NCBI RefSeq assembly: GCF_041906005.1
Contig: NZ_JAYRJY010000001.1
Span: 3,038,001 to 3,102,000, forward strand
Length of the DNA: 64,000 bases
Reading direction: 5' to 3'
DNA from: Ferrovibrio sp041906005
GTDB lineage: Bacteria > Pseudomonadota > Alphaproteobacteria > Ferrovibrionales > Ferrovibrionaceae
The notes beneath the pieces were generated by a model, which worked only from the letters and a program-made list of their open reading frames with translations, was not told the origin of the DNA and searched no databases. Positions within the stretch are counted from its first letter, which is position 1, and every line of letters starts with the position of its first letter. Shown here piece after piece: positions 7,226-17,071 of this stretch. A program made the position numbers and the translations under genes.

Positions 7226-9070
7226 ATGGCAAACAATGCAAAGAGCAGCGGAGGTTTCATTGAAAACCTCGGCAAGATTTACGGGATGTACACGGGCGGC
7301 TTCGCCGCTTTCGTGATCGTCCTCGCCATCCTCGAACAGATGGGCGTGTCGAATAAAGTCATCGGCTACCTGTTCGTGTTCATGACGGTCGGCGTCTACG
7401 CGCTGATCGGCGTCCTGTCGCGCACCGCGGAGATGGGCGAATACTATGTCGCCGGTCGCAAGGTGCCGGCCTTCTACAACGGCATGGCGACGGGATCGGA
7501 CTGGATGTCCGCGGCCTCGTTCATCGGCATGGCCGGTTCGCTCTACCTGCTCGGCTATGACGGCCTCGCCTTCGTGCTGGGCTGGACCGGCGGCTACCTG
7601 CTGGTGTCGATCCTGCTGGCGCCGTATCTGCGCAAGTTCGGCCAGTACACGGTGCCCGACTTCCTCGGTGCCCGGTATGGCGGCAATGTCGCGCGCTTCA
7701 TCGGCGTGATCGTGCTGATCTCGGCTTCCTTCGCTTATGTGACGGCGCAGATTTTCGGCGTGGGCATCATCGCCTCCCGCTTCCTCGGCATCTCGTTCGA
7801 GCTGGCGGTGTTCGTTGGTCTAGCCGGCATTCTGGTCTGCTCGATGCTGGGTGGCATGCGCGCGGTCACCTGGACCCAGGTGGCGCAATACATCATCCTG
7901 ATCATCGCCTACCTGATCCCGGTGATCATCATGTCGGCCAAGGTGACCGGCGTGCCGATCCCGCAGCTGATGTATGGCCAGGCGATCGAGAAGATCCAGG
8001 CTCTGGAGCCGGCGCTGGGCGTCGTGAAGGGTCACACCGCGGCATTCTCGGATGCCAAGGGCGTGATGAATTTCACCGACGGCCTGAACTTCTTCGCGCT
8101 GATCTTCTGTCTCATGGTGGGTACGGCTGCTCTGCCGCACATCCTGATGCGCTACTTCACCACGCCCAGCGTGCGTGACGCCCGCAAGTCGGTGGCGTGG
8201 AGTCTGCTGTTCATCTTCCTGCTGTACTTTACCGCGCCGTCCTATGCTGCCTTCGCGAAGCTGGAAGTCTACCAGAACGTGATCGGCCAGCAGATCTCGG
8301 CCTTGCCGGGCTGGGTGCAGTCGTGGGGTTCGATCGGTCTGGTCGGCGCCTGCGACGCGGCTGATGCTGCGCAGAAGTTCGCGCTCTGCGCCGGCGTCAA
8401 GGGCAACGGCGACGGCATCCTGCAGCTCTCCGAGTTCCGTATCCATACGGACGCCATCGTGCTGGCGACGCCGGAGATCGCGGGTCTGCCCTACGTCATC
8501 GCGGGCCTGGTCGCGGCCGGCGGTCTGGCGGCGGCGCTCAGCACGGCCGACGGCCTGCTGCTCGCCATTGCCAACGCGCTCAGCCACGACGTCTACTACC
8601 GCATGATCGATCCGCATGCTCCGACCAAGCGCCGCCTGATCATCAGCCGCGTCCTGCTGATCGTGGTGGCGATTATCTCGGCCTATGTGGCATCGCTGAA
8701 GCCCTCGACCATCCTCGCGATGGTGGCCTGGGCTTTCTCGATCGCTGCGTCGGGCCTGTTCCCGGCACTGGTGATGGGCATCTGGTGGAAGCGTACAAGC
8801 AACATGGGTGCCATTCTCGGCATGATCGCCGGCTATGGCGTGTGCGTGTACTACCTGGTCATGACGCAGTTCTATGGCATGCCGCTGTGGTTCGGCGTCA
8901 AGAACATCTCCTGCGGCCTGTTCGGCATCCCGGTGGCGTTCATCGTCACCTATGTCGTCAGCCTGGTGACGGCGGCGCCGTCGAAGGAGATGCAGGACTT
9001 CATCGACAGCATCCGCGTCCCGAAGGGCGACGTGAAGCTGGCACGAGCCGAAGACGCCATCGCCCATTAA
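7226..9070 (+). CDS. Sodium:solute symporter, VC_2705 subfamily (acetate permease ActP-like)
   Basis: A 614-aa transporter of the SSS family that uses a sodium gradient to import a small organic acid, probably acetate or a related compound. About 13 membrane helices can be traced. Family segments include GEYYVAGRKVPAFYNGMATG near residues 71-90 and STADGLLLAIANALSHD near 439-455. Between two of the helices, residues 376-403 form an extracytoplasmic loop with two cysteines (C376, C388) and an EF-hand-like stretch GNGDGILQLSEF. It is co-transcribed with the DUF4212 gene and ends at a strong terminator. The exact substrate is not shown by the sequence. Confidence 0.92.
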   Translation: MANNAKSSGGFIENLGKIYGMYTGGFAAFVIVLAILEQMGVSNKVIGYLFVFMTVGVYALIGVLSRTAEMGEYYVAGRKVPAFYNGMATGSDWMSAASFIGMAGSLYLLGYDGLAFVLGWTGGYLLVSILLAPYLRKFGQYTVPDFLGARYGGNVARFIGVIVLISASFAYVTAQIFGVGIIASRFLGISFELAVFVGLAGILVCSMLGGMRAVTWTQVAQYIILIIAYLIPVIIMSAKVTGVPIPQLMYGQAIEKIQALEPALGVVKGHTAAFSDAKGVMNFTDGLNFFALIFCLMVGTAALPHILMRYFTTPSVRDARKSVAWSLLFIFLLYFTAPSYAAFAKLEVYQNVIGQQISALPGWVQSWGSIGLVGACDAADAAQKFALCAGVKGNGDGILQLSEFRIHTDAIVLATPEIAGLPYVIAGLVAAGGLAAALSTADGLLLAIANALSHDVYYRMIDPHAPTKRRLIISRVLLIVVAIISAYVASLKPSTILAMVAWAFSIAASGLFPALVMGIWWKRTSNMGAILGMIAGYGVCVYYLVMTQFYGMPLWFGVKNISCGLFGIPVAFIVTYVVSLVTAAPSKEMQDFIDSIRVPKGDVKLARAEDAIAH

Positions 9071-9091
9071 TACCGGGCATCGTCCTAAAGG

Positions 9092-9126
9092 CGGCGGGGG
9101 CCATTGGCCCCCGCCGTTTTCTTTTG
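9092..9126 (+). terminator. Rho-independent terminator after the symporter gene
   Basis: A perfect 11-bp GC stem (cggcgggggcc / ggcccccgccg) with a 3-base loop is followed by ttttcttttg. It lies 21 bp after the symporter stop and separates that operon from the small membrane genes downstream. Confidence 0.92.
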
Positions 9127-9162
9127 TAGGGTATGCCTATTGCTTCTCAGCGCGGATTATCC

Positions 9163-9486
9163 ATGAGTTCCCAGCCTGATTTCTTCTGGAGCTACCTGCC
9201 TTACTGGGCGGTCAGCTACAGTCTTGCCCTGATCGCCTGGACCTGTGTCGGGCGTTTCCTGATGACAGCCTTCTTGCCGCCGGATCATCCGAACTACATT
9301 TTCCGCTGGTTCAAACTGCTGACCAACTGGGCGGTATGGCTCACGGACTTCATCACACCGCGCTTCGTCAACCTGCGCTTCCTGCCGCTGGTGACGGCCT
9401 TCTGGGCCTTCGCCCTGCGCTACGTGGCGCATTTCATTTTTGCTGCCAATGGCATGGCGCCCAGCCTGGCGCAGGCTGCGTCATGA
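9163..9486 (+). CDS. Small hypothetical membrane protein
   Basis: A 107-aa protein with about three hydrophobic helices (near residues 8-32, 45-60 and 78-98) and no signal peptide. The layout loosely recalls YggT-type proteins, but I cannot support that assignment. ATG at 9163 is preferred to one 30 bp upstream, which would begin only a few bases after the terminator. The gene overlaps the next by ATGA, so the two are translationally coupled. Confidence 0.7.
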   Translation: MSSQPDFFWSYLPYWAVSYSLALIAWTCVGRFLMTAFLPPDHPNYIFRWFKLLTNWAVWLTDFITPRFVNLRFLPLVTAFWAFALRYVAHFIFAANGMAPSLAQAAS

Positions 9487-9782
9487 ACCCGCAAACCATC
9501 TTCATCGCCCTGCTCGGCGTGACCCTGCTGAACGGGTTCATTTCGCCGGCAGTGCCGCTGGTCTTTGTCATGGCACCGGTCTGGCTGCCCGAATTCGTGC
9601 CGCCGACCCGAATCGCATTGCTCTATGGCACGTCGCTGATCGTCTCGGTCTCCACCTTGATGGTTTCCGCCGTGCCGGCCGGAATTTTCGAACGCCTGAC
9701 CGGGCGACAGGAAACCGACGCCACGTCGATGTTCGTCTGGCTCGGCGCCGCCATATTGCTGACCTTGCCCGGGTTGCTCTGA
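9483..9782 (+). CDS. Small hypothetical membrane protein
   Basis: A 99-aa, very hydrophobic protein with three predicted membrane helices (about residues 5-30, 42-65 and 82-98) and the motif PAGIFERLTG between the second and third. Its ATG lies inside the last codons of the upstream gene (ATGA overlap), which both fixes the start and indicates coupled translation. No family recognised. Confidence 0.7.
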   Translation: MNPQTIFIALLGVTLLNGFISPAVPLVFVMAPVWLPEFVPPTRIALLYGTSLIVSVSTLMVSAVPAGIFERLTGRQETDATSMFVWLGAAILLTLPGLL

Positions 9783-9793
9783 GCCCAGCCGCC

Positions 9794-10192
9794 ATGGCCG
9801 AACCCATTGAACAACGGGTGCGGACCTTGGCGATACATTCGGTGGGGCGGGGCTGCTTCTTTGCTGCCCTGGCGATCTGGTGCGTGATGATCGGCCTGAT
9901 CGCCGAACCGCTGCAGGCCCTGAAATCCGGCGCGATCCTCACCATGCTGGTGGCCTGCGTGCTGCTGCTCAAGGCCGGCCACGTGACGCGGGCATCTTAC
10001 AAGAAGACGGAAGTTTGGATCCTGCTGGGTCGCCAGATCGATCTGACGCCGGAAGTGGCGCAACGCATCATCACGGGCACCCTGCGCGAGCTGTATCTGC
10101 GCTGTGCGCTCTATGCCACCGTGGCGGCGGTTGTTTTCTGGCTGCTGGCCTTGCTGATCTGGCTGGGCGGAACGAAGCTCGGAATCAGGTGA
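9794..10192 (+). CDS. Hypothetical membrane protein
   Basis: A 132-aa protein with three likely transmembrane helices (about residues 18-36, 40-58 and 103-126) and a charged cytoplasmic loop between the second and third (KAGHVTRASYKKTEVW). It is the third gene of the 9163 operon, 11 bp after its neighbour, and its end overlaps the convergent histidine kinase gene by 8 bp. No family recognised; no evidence ties it to the two-component system. Confidence 0.68.
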   Translation: MAEPIEQRVRTLAIHSVGRGCFFAALAIWCVMIGLIAEPLQALKSGAILTMLVACVLLLKAGHVTRASYKKTEVWILLGRQIDLTPEVAQRIITGTLRELYLRCALYATVAAVVFWLLALLIWLGGTKLGIR

Positions 10193-11546
10193 GCGGGCCG
10201 GCGGTACCGGGCAGGGTGAGCGTGGCGCATAATCCGCCCAGTTCCGAGCGGTCGAGGGCCAATGCGCCGCCATTGACGGTGACGAGATCGGTGACGATCC
10301 CCAGGCCCAACCCCCAGCCGGGCGTCGCTTCGTCAAGCCGTGCCCCGCGCCGCGCCACCATGGCGGCCTGATCCGGCGACAGGCCCGGGCCATCATCTTC
10401 CACGCGTATCACCAACGGCCCCGCCGCCGCCGCCGTGATGCGCACACGGCTTTTTGCCCATTTGCAGGCATTTTCCATCAGGTTGCCGAGCATCTCTTCC
10501 AGGTCTTCGCGACCGCCGCGAAACTGGACATCAGAGGGAACCTGAATATCGATCTTGATCTGCCGGTCGGCATGGATGCGCCCAAGCATGGCAGCGATCT
10601 TTTCGACGGTGGGCCTGATCGGAATCTCGGCTCCCAGCGCACGGCCGGAGCCCGCCGTTGCCGAGGCGCGTGCCAGATGGTGTTCGATCAGGCGGGTCAT
10701 GATGCGGACCTGCTCGTCCATGATCGCCCTGTCGGATGCGGTATGCAGTTCGCTGCGCAACACGGACAGCGGCGTTTTCAGGCTATGGGCAAGGTTGCCG
10801 ACATGGGTGCGGGCACGCTCGATCAGGGCTGCATCATGATCCAGAACGGCATTCATCGCCTCGGACACCGGGGCAATCTCTTGCGGATATTTTCCGGTCA
10901 GGCGCAGAGTGTCGCCGCGTCGGATTGCCCCGAGATCGGCGATCATGGCGCGCAGCGGGCTGAGACCGTAACGGACCTGCAGGACGACGGCAAAAGCCAT
11001 GCCGACGGCAAACAGGCCCAATGCCGTCAGCAAGAGCAGGTCGAAGCTGCGGATCCGCTCATCCAGTTCACGCCGGTCGCTGGCGACCAGAATGTGAACC
11101 GGGCCGGCGATACCGGGAAATTGCAGATCGCGCTCGGCCACCAGCAGCATTTCGCCGCGTGGGCCGGCGATCTCGTGCCGGCGCATCTCCGTGCCGTCGT
11201 CATGAACGGGGAGGGTGCTGTCCCATAACGAGCGCGAACGGATCAGACGACCAGAAGGTTCGGCCACCTGCCAGTACCAGCCCGAGAAAATCTGTTCAAA
11301 ACGCGGATCGCCCAACGGCCGCGTGATGACGAGGTTGCCATCGGGGCCGATATCCGTCACTGCGATCATGCCGCGCAGCATGGCATCGAGGCGATGACCG
11401 AATTCCTGCAATACAGATTCGCGGAACGCGGTGGTCAATACGGCGCCACCCGCCGAGAGCAGGGCAAGCATCCAGATCAGCCCGGCGCCGACCAGCCGCA
11501 GCGTGAGCGATGGTCCGCGTCTGGCTGCCTGCCCGCTGCCTGTCAT
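10185..11546 (-). CDS. Sensor histidine kinase, PhoQ-like
   Basis: A 453-aa inner-membrane kinase. There is a membrane helix at about residues 18-40, a periplasmic sensor domain at about 41-165, a second helix at about 168-190, then a HAMP-like linker, a dimerisation domain with the phospho-acceptor His254 (NLAHSLKTPLSVL) and a HATPase domain with NLMENACKWA and DDGPGLS. The NLAHSLKTPL form of the H-box is typical of the PhoQ group. It is encoded after its response regulator with a 4-bp overlap and shares an operon with a periplasmic PepSY protein. The divergent haem-protein operon is the likely target. Confidence 0.9.
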   Translation of the reverse strand: MTGSGQAARRGPSLTLRLVGAGLIWMLALLSAGGAVLTTAFRESVLQEFGHRLDAMLRGMIAVTDIGPDGNLVITRPLGDPRFEQIFSGWYWQVAEPSGRLIRSRSLWDSTLPVHDDGTEMRRHEIAGPRGEMLLVAERDLQFPGIAGPVHILVASDRRELDERIRSFDLLLLTALGLFAVGMAFAVVLQVRYGLSPLRAMIADLGAIRRGDTLRLTGKYPQEIAPVSEAMNAVLDHDAALIERARTHVGNLAHSLKTPLSVLRSELHTASDRAIMDEQVRIMTRLIEHHLARASATAGSGRALGAEIPIRPTVEKIAAMLGRIHADRQIKIDIQVPSDVQFRGGREDLEEMLGNLMENACKWAKSRVRITAAAAGPLVIRVEDDGPGLSPDQAAMVARRGARLDEATPGWGLGLGIVTDLVTVNGGALALDRSELGGLCATLTLPGTAGPLT

Positions 11547-12211
11547 GGCGTCGCATCCCCGGTCATGCGATAGCCCTGTCCGCGCACAGTATGAATCAGA
11601 TCGGCACCCAGCTTGCGCCGGATGCGGCCGATCAGCACTTCCAGCACATTCGAGTCGTTATCGAAATGGCGATCATAGACATGCTCGATCAGTTCGCTGC
11701 GACTGACCAGCTTGCCGGCGTGATGGATCAGGTATGACAGGATGCGGAATTCCTGCGCCGTCAATTGCAGCGGCACGCCATCGAAGCTGAAGCGGCCAGC
11801 CAGCGTATCGAGCCGCAGTTTGCCGCAGGACAGTTCCGGCTGGGCATGGCCGGCGGCGCGGCGGATCAGGGCATGCAGACGGTAGACCACTTCATCCATC
11901 TCGAACGGCTTGGTCATATAGTCGTCGGCGCCGGCCTGGAAGCCGGCCATCTTTTCGCTCCAGCGACTGCGTGCCGTGAGGATCAGTACGGGAAGGGCCC
12001 GGCCGCTTTCGCGCCAGCGTCGCAGGATGGTCACGCCATCAATCTTGGGCAGACCGAGATCAAGCACGGCGGCATCGTAGGATTCCGTGTCGCCGAGATG
12101 CCAGCCTTCCTCGCCGTCATAGGCGACATCAACAACAAAGCCGGCACTCTCAAGCGTCTGCTGCAGGCGCAAGGCCAGGGCGGGCTCATCCTCGATGACA
12201 AGAATTCTCAT
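11543..12211 (-). CDS. OmpR/PhoP-family response regulator
   Basis: A 222-aa regulator. The receiver domain (about 1-118) has the acidic pocket EDE at 7-9, the phosphorylated Asp51 in VLDLGLP and a conserved Lys in MTKPF. The C-terminal winged-helix DNA-binding domain (about 125-220) contains LTAQEFRILSYL and NVLEVLIGRIRRKLG. It overlaps the PepSY gene upstream and the kinase gene downstream by 4 bp each, so the three form a single transcript. It probably binds in the 109-bp divergent region before the b561/SHP/DHC operon. Confidence 0.93.
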   Translation of the reverse strand: MRILVIEDEPALALRLQQTLESAGFVVDVAYDGEEGWHLGDTESYDAAVLDLGLPKIDGVTILRRWRESGRALPVLILTARSRWSEKMAGFQAGADDYMTKPFEMDEVVYRLHALIRRAAGHAQPELSCGKLRLDTLAGRFSFDGVPLQLTAQEFRILSYLIHHAGKLVSRSELIEHVYDRHFDNDSNVLEVLIGRIRRKLGADLIHTVRGQGYRMTGDATP

Positions 12212-12525
12212 TTGCGACGGTCGTGGTCACCCGGCTGCAACGGCATGCCGCTCCGCGCATCATAATAAAGCTTCACGACCCGACCTTCGACGGTCAGCAG
12301 CTTGAGTTCATACACCATGCGGCCGTGCTCATGCTCCAGTTCGGCCTCGATCAATTGCCCGCCATGGGTCTTTTCCGCTTCCGCCAGGATATCGCGCAAA
12401 GGCTTGATTTCACCGGATTCCACGGCGCGACGGGCACGATCGTGGTCGGTTTCTCCGGCTGAAGCCGGATGGATGACGGGCAGCAGGGTCAGCCCGATGA
12501 GCAGCAGGAAAGCCGGGATTTTCAT
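12208..12525 (-). CDS. Periplasmic PepSY-domain protein
   Basis: A 105-aa exported protein with a clear signal peptide (residues 1-23, cleavage near ASAG) and one PepSY domain (about 30-95; EAELEHEHGRMVYELKLLT then KLYYDARSG). PepSY proteins of this type often accompany PhoPQ-like systems and cytochrome b561 operons, possibly as periplasmic inhibitors or sensors. ATG at 12525 is chosen because the signal peptide starts there; an upstream extension would have no such signal. First gene of the operon with the response regulator and kinase. Confidence 0.85.
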   Translation of the reverse strand: MKIPAFLLLIGLTLLPVIHPASAGETDHDRARRAVESGEIKPLRDILAEAEKTHGGQLIEAELEHEHGRMVYELKLLTVEGRVVKLYYDARSGMPLQPGDHDRRK

Positions 12526-12634
12526 GGCGGCACTGTAACCGGATGAAGCTGAACGGCGGGTGAATGAGCCGGTCAGGCCGGGTTCAGTGACGCCGAGCCA
12601 TAATCCGGGCCGGTTGAACAACGGAGCGAATCCC

Positions 12635-12937
12635 ATGTTACGCAAGATGCTTTTCCAGGGGCTGGTTGCAGCAGGCATTATTGCCGGTGCGGCCGCGGTT
12701 TATGCCGGCACGGCCGGTGATCCGCCGATGCCGGAATCCGGCACGAGCCAGGCGACTCCCCAGGCGACTCCCCAGGCGACTCTGGCAACGACCCGACCCG
12801 ATACCGGCTATCTGCAGCCCCAGACGCGCCAGGCCGGCAAACATGGCGCGGATCATGACCGGGACGCCAGAGACGGCCGCAAGAAAGACCGCGAGCGGTA
12901 TTCCGAACGCCGCCACCGCGATCATGACGACGATTGA
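12635..12937 (+). CDS. Small exported His/Asp-rich hypothetical protein with QATP repeats
   Basis: A 100-aa protein with an N-terminal hydrophobic export signal (residues 1-25), then a Pro/Thr/Gln linker holding three tandem QATP units and a strongly charged tail of His, Asp and Arg (RRHRDHDDD at the end). The tail could bind metal or haem, but that is speculative. It is the first gene of the plus-strand operon that continues with cytochrome b561, SHP and DHC, 10 bp before the b561 start. ATG 12635 has a GGAG ribosome-binding site and begins the signal. No family recognised. Confidence 0.65.
   Translation: MLRKMLFQGLVAAGIIAGAAAVYAGTAGDPPMPESGTSQATPQATPQATLATTRPDTGYLQPQTRQAGKHGADHDRDARDGRKKDRERYSERRHRDHDDD
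12749..12784 (+). repeat. Tandem 12-bp repeat (three units) inside the His/Asp-rich protein gene
   Basis: Two exact copies of caggcgactccc followed by a third with changes at its end. The period is a multiple of three, so the repeat encodes QATP-QATP-QATL and copy-number change would keep the reading frame. Confidence 0.8.
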
Positions 12938-12947
12938 GGACCAGATC

Positions 12948-13463
12948 ATGGCAAAGCTCAATATCGCAAAACTTTCGCTGCCCCTGCTGCGTCTGTGGCA
13001 TGCCGTATTGGCCGGCGGCTTTCTGGTCGCGTATCTGACGGCGGATGAAGATACCTACGCCATGCATCTTTTCGCCGGTTATATCGTGCTGGCGGCCATC
13101 GCCATTCGCCTGCTGGCCGGCATCTTCGCGCCGCAGGGCAATCTGTGGCGCCTGCCGCGTCCCAGCATTGGCGGCACACTGGCCTGGTTCGGCCGCCGGC
13201 GCGGGCGCAATCCGTTTTTCGCGTGGTTCGCCGTAGCGCTGCTCGGGTTTGTCGGGCTGGCCGCAGCCACCGGCGCCATCGCCGATTTCGTCACCTGGAT
13301 GGAAGACCTGCATGAAGGCGTAGCGGAGACCGCGCTGTGGGTGATCTTCGGCCATATCGCGTTCGTGATCGTCATCTACAACGGCCGCCGCATCGCGGCC
13401 TGGATTTCGCAGCGCCTGTCCGGTGGCGGCCTGTCGCGCAATGGCAGGGAGGTCGTGCGATGA
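12948..13463 (+). CDS. Cytochrome b561 (SHP/DHC-associated)
   Basis: A 171-aa inner-membrane b-type cytochrome of the bacterial b561 family. It has four membrane helices and histidines at 18, 40, 122 and 136 positioned to bind two haems. It should pass electrons across the membrane to the periplasmic haem proteins encoded next to it. An AGGA site 8 bp before the ATG supports the start. The gene ends with an ATGA overlap with the SHP gene. The trio b561, SHP (DUF1924) and diheme cytochrome c is a recurrent operon, as in Rhodobacter sphaeroides. Confidence 0.9.
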   Translation: MAKLNIAKLSLPLLRLWHAVLAGGFLVAYLTADEDTYAMHLFAGYIVLAAIAIRLLAGIFAPQGNLWRLPRPSIGGTLAWFGRRRGRNPFFAWFAVALLGFVGLAAATGAIADFVTWMEDLHEGVAETALWVIFGHIAFVIVIYNGRRIAAWISQRLSGGGLSRNGREVVR

Positions 13464-13888
13464 AACGACGATACAGGCTGGCATTGGCCGGCGCGGTCAT
13501 CATCCTGCCTCTGGCCGCGCTGGCGGCCGGCAACACGGAACGCGCCGCGATCCTGGCCGATTATGCGGCCAAGGCGCGCGTTGCCGATCCGGGCTTTGCC
13601 GGTTTCTCCGCGCCGCGCGGCGAAGCGCTATTCCGTGGCAGTTTCACCGGCGGTGATGCACGCACGCCATCCTGCATGTCGTGCCATACCGCCGATCCGC
13701 GTCAGCCCGGCCGCAACGCCAAGACCGGGCGACCGATCGATCCGGTCGCGGTTTCCGCCGACCCGCGGCGCTACACCGACGCGGCCCAGGTGGACAAGCA
13801 TTTCACCCGCGACTGCAAAAGCGTGCTGGGACGCGACTGCACGCCGCTGGAGCGCGGCGACTACATCACCTTCATGATGGGACAATAG
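13460..13888 (+). CDS. shp: SHP-type cytochrome c (DUF1924, sphaeroides haem protein)
   Basis: A 142-aa exported monohaem cytochrome with a signal peptide (residues 1-23), a CMSCH haem-attachment site at 72-76, and two further cysteines at 119 and 127 that probably form a disulfide. In the characterised SHP family an asparagine serves as sixth haem ligand and leaves when oxygen or NO binds; N86 is a candidate here. The gene is translationally coupled to b561 (ATGA overlap) and followed 2 bp later by the DHC gene. Biological role in the family is still not settled; reduction of oxygen, NO or hydroxylamine-like ligands has been proposed. Confidence 0.88.
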   Translation: MKRRYRLALAGAVIILPLAALAAGNTERAAILADYAAKARVADPGFAGFSAPRGEALFRGSFTGGDARTPSCMSCHTADPRQPGRNAKTGRPIDPVAVSADPRRYTDAAQVDKHFTRDCKSVLGRDCTPLERGDYITFMMGQ

Positions 13889-13890
13889 GG

Positions 13891-14364
13891 ATGCTCCGGC
13901 TTCGGGTTCTGATCATCGCAGCATGCCTGTTGGCGGCCATGCCGGCGATCTCCCATGCAGGTGGCAAATATGTCGCGCCCGTCGATGATCCGCTCACCAA
14001 GAAAGTCTGCGGCGAATGCCACATGGCATTCCCGCCGGGCTTTCTGCCGGGTCGTTCATGGTCAGCGCTGATGCGGGATCTGTCCGATCATTTCGGCGAG
14101 GAGGTCATCCTGCCGGCGGAACAGGCGATGCGGATCGAAGCCTATCTGGTCAGCCGCGCCGGCGATGCCGGCACCGGCAGGGGCTTACGCGAATTCATGC
14201 GCTGGGTGGCTCCAGACGGCGTGCCACGCAGGATCACCGAGAACCCGGCTTTCCTGCGCGAGCATGATTTCCCCGACCGCGTCTGGCGCGATCCGAAAGT
14301 AGTCACGAAATCGAACTGCCAAGCCTGCCACACGGGAGCCGACCGGGGGTGGTTTGACGATTAA
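13891..14364 (+). CDS. Diheme cytochrome c (DHC)
   Basis: A 157-aa periplasmic cytochrome with a signal peptide (residues 1-23) and two haem-binding motifs, CGECH at 40-44 and CQACH at 143-147. It belongs to the DHC family, which reduces SHP. It completes the b561, SHP, DHC electron-transfer chain from the membrane to SHP. Starts 2 bp after the SHP stop; the short C-terminus ends soon after the second haem site. Confidence 0.9.
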   Translation: MLRLRVLIIAACLLAAMPAISHAGGKYVAPVDDPLTKKVCGECHMAFPPGFLPGRSWSALMRDLSDHFGEEVILPAEQAMRIEAYLVSRAGDAGTGRGLREFMRWVAPDGVPRRITENPAFLREHDFPDRVWRDPKVVTKSNCQACHTGADRGWFDD

Positions 14365-14370
14365 CCGCTT

Positions 14371-14673
14371 TTACTGGTCCGACCATTTGCCCGGCATGGG
14401 CGCAGGCGTCATCTGGCCTGGCATGCGATGGGGCAGGGCCTCAAACCGGTCGGCATTGGGACAGAAGCGGCGATAGCCGTCATCGCCGGCACCGGCCTCA
14501 AACCAGCGCTGGCATTCGTCGGCATTGCGGCAGAAGAAGCAGGCGCGCGCCGCACCGCCGAGCTTGGTACCCAGCGCGACCAGGGCCGAAGCCTCCAGAT
14601 CCACGTTCAGGCGATCCATCATCTTCTGCATCAGGCCGGCGCGGCGGTCGATGGCATTGCACAGGGTGTCCAT
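14371..14673 (-). CDS. DUF6455-like small cysteine protein
   Basis: A 100-aa soluble protein with a compact cysteine pattern CFFCRNADEC followed by FCPNADRF. The helical N-terminus KMMDRLNVDLEA and this pattern fit the small DUF6455-type proteins of alphaproteobacteria, whose function is unknown. It is convergent with the DHC gene (6-bp gap), so there is no room for a large terminator between them. The family name is from memory of the pattern and is moderately sure. Confidence 0.65.
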   Translation of the reverse strand: MDTLCNAIDRRAGLMQKMMDRLNVDLEASALVALGTKLGGAARACFFCRNADECQRWFEAGAGDDGYRRFCPNADRFEALPHRMPGQMTPAPMPGKWSDQ

Positions 14674-14806
14674 GGCCGGGGTCTCCTCGTGAAATCGTTG
14701 GAGATCAGCCTATTCCTTCCCGGCGGGATGACTTTGCGCTGGATCAACAAAGGGCGTCATGGGAGAGGACGCCGTGGAAAGGCGTCATGAAGGGCAAGGC
14801 GGGAAA

Positions 14807-14883
14807 TGGTGGGCCCGGCAGGACTTGAACCTGCAACCAGACCGTTATGAGCGGCCGGCTCTAACCAGTTGAGCTACAGGCCC
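14807..14883 (-). tRNA. tRNA-Ile2 (CAT anticodon, lysidine type)
   Basis: A 77-nt cloverleaf. The acceptor stem is GGGCCTG / CGGGCCC, discriminator A, with an encoded CCA. The D-arm is GCTC/GAGC, the anticodon loop CTCATAA (anticodon CAT), and the T-arm GCAGG-TTCAAGT-CCTGC. CAT anticodons occur in initiator Met, elongator Met and Ile2 tRNAs. The perfect first base pair excludes initiator Met. Location next to rpoD, as for ileX in E. coli, favours Ile2, in which C34 is modified to lysidine to read AUA. Elongator Met is the alternative. Confidence 0.85.
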
Positions 14884-14919
14884 CACCGTTCCGGGCAATG
14901 GCTGCCCGAAAAACATTCC

Positions 14920-14949
14920 GGAAAACAAACGCCCCGGGGTTCCGGGGCG
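14920..14949 (-). terminator. Rho-independent terminator of rpoD
   Basis: On the minus strand an 8-bp stem CGCCCCGG / CCGGGGCG with a 4-base loop is followed by TTTGTTTTC. It lies 6 bp after the rpoD stop and before the tRNA gene. Confidence 0.88.
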
Positions 14950-14955
14950 CTGGTC

Positions 14956-17010
<2,055 letters not shown>

Positions 17011-17037
17011 GCCGGTTCCTAACTCTTCCTATCTCGT

Positions 17038-17071
17038 AAAAAACACAAAGCCGCCCCGTGTAAGGAACGGC
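17038..17071 (-). terminator. Terminator-like hairpin between dnaG and rpoD
   Basis: Immediately after the dnaG stop the minus strand reads GCCGTTCC, a 6-base loop, then GGGGCGGC, giving an 8-bp stem with two G.U pairs, followed by TTTGTGTTTTTT. It should terminate or attenuate read-through from dnaG into rpoD. Confidence 0.72.
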
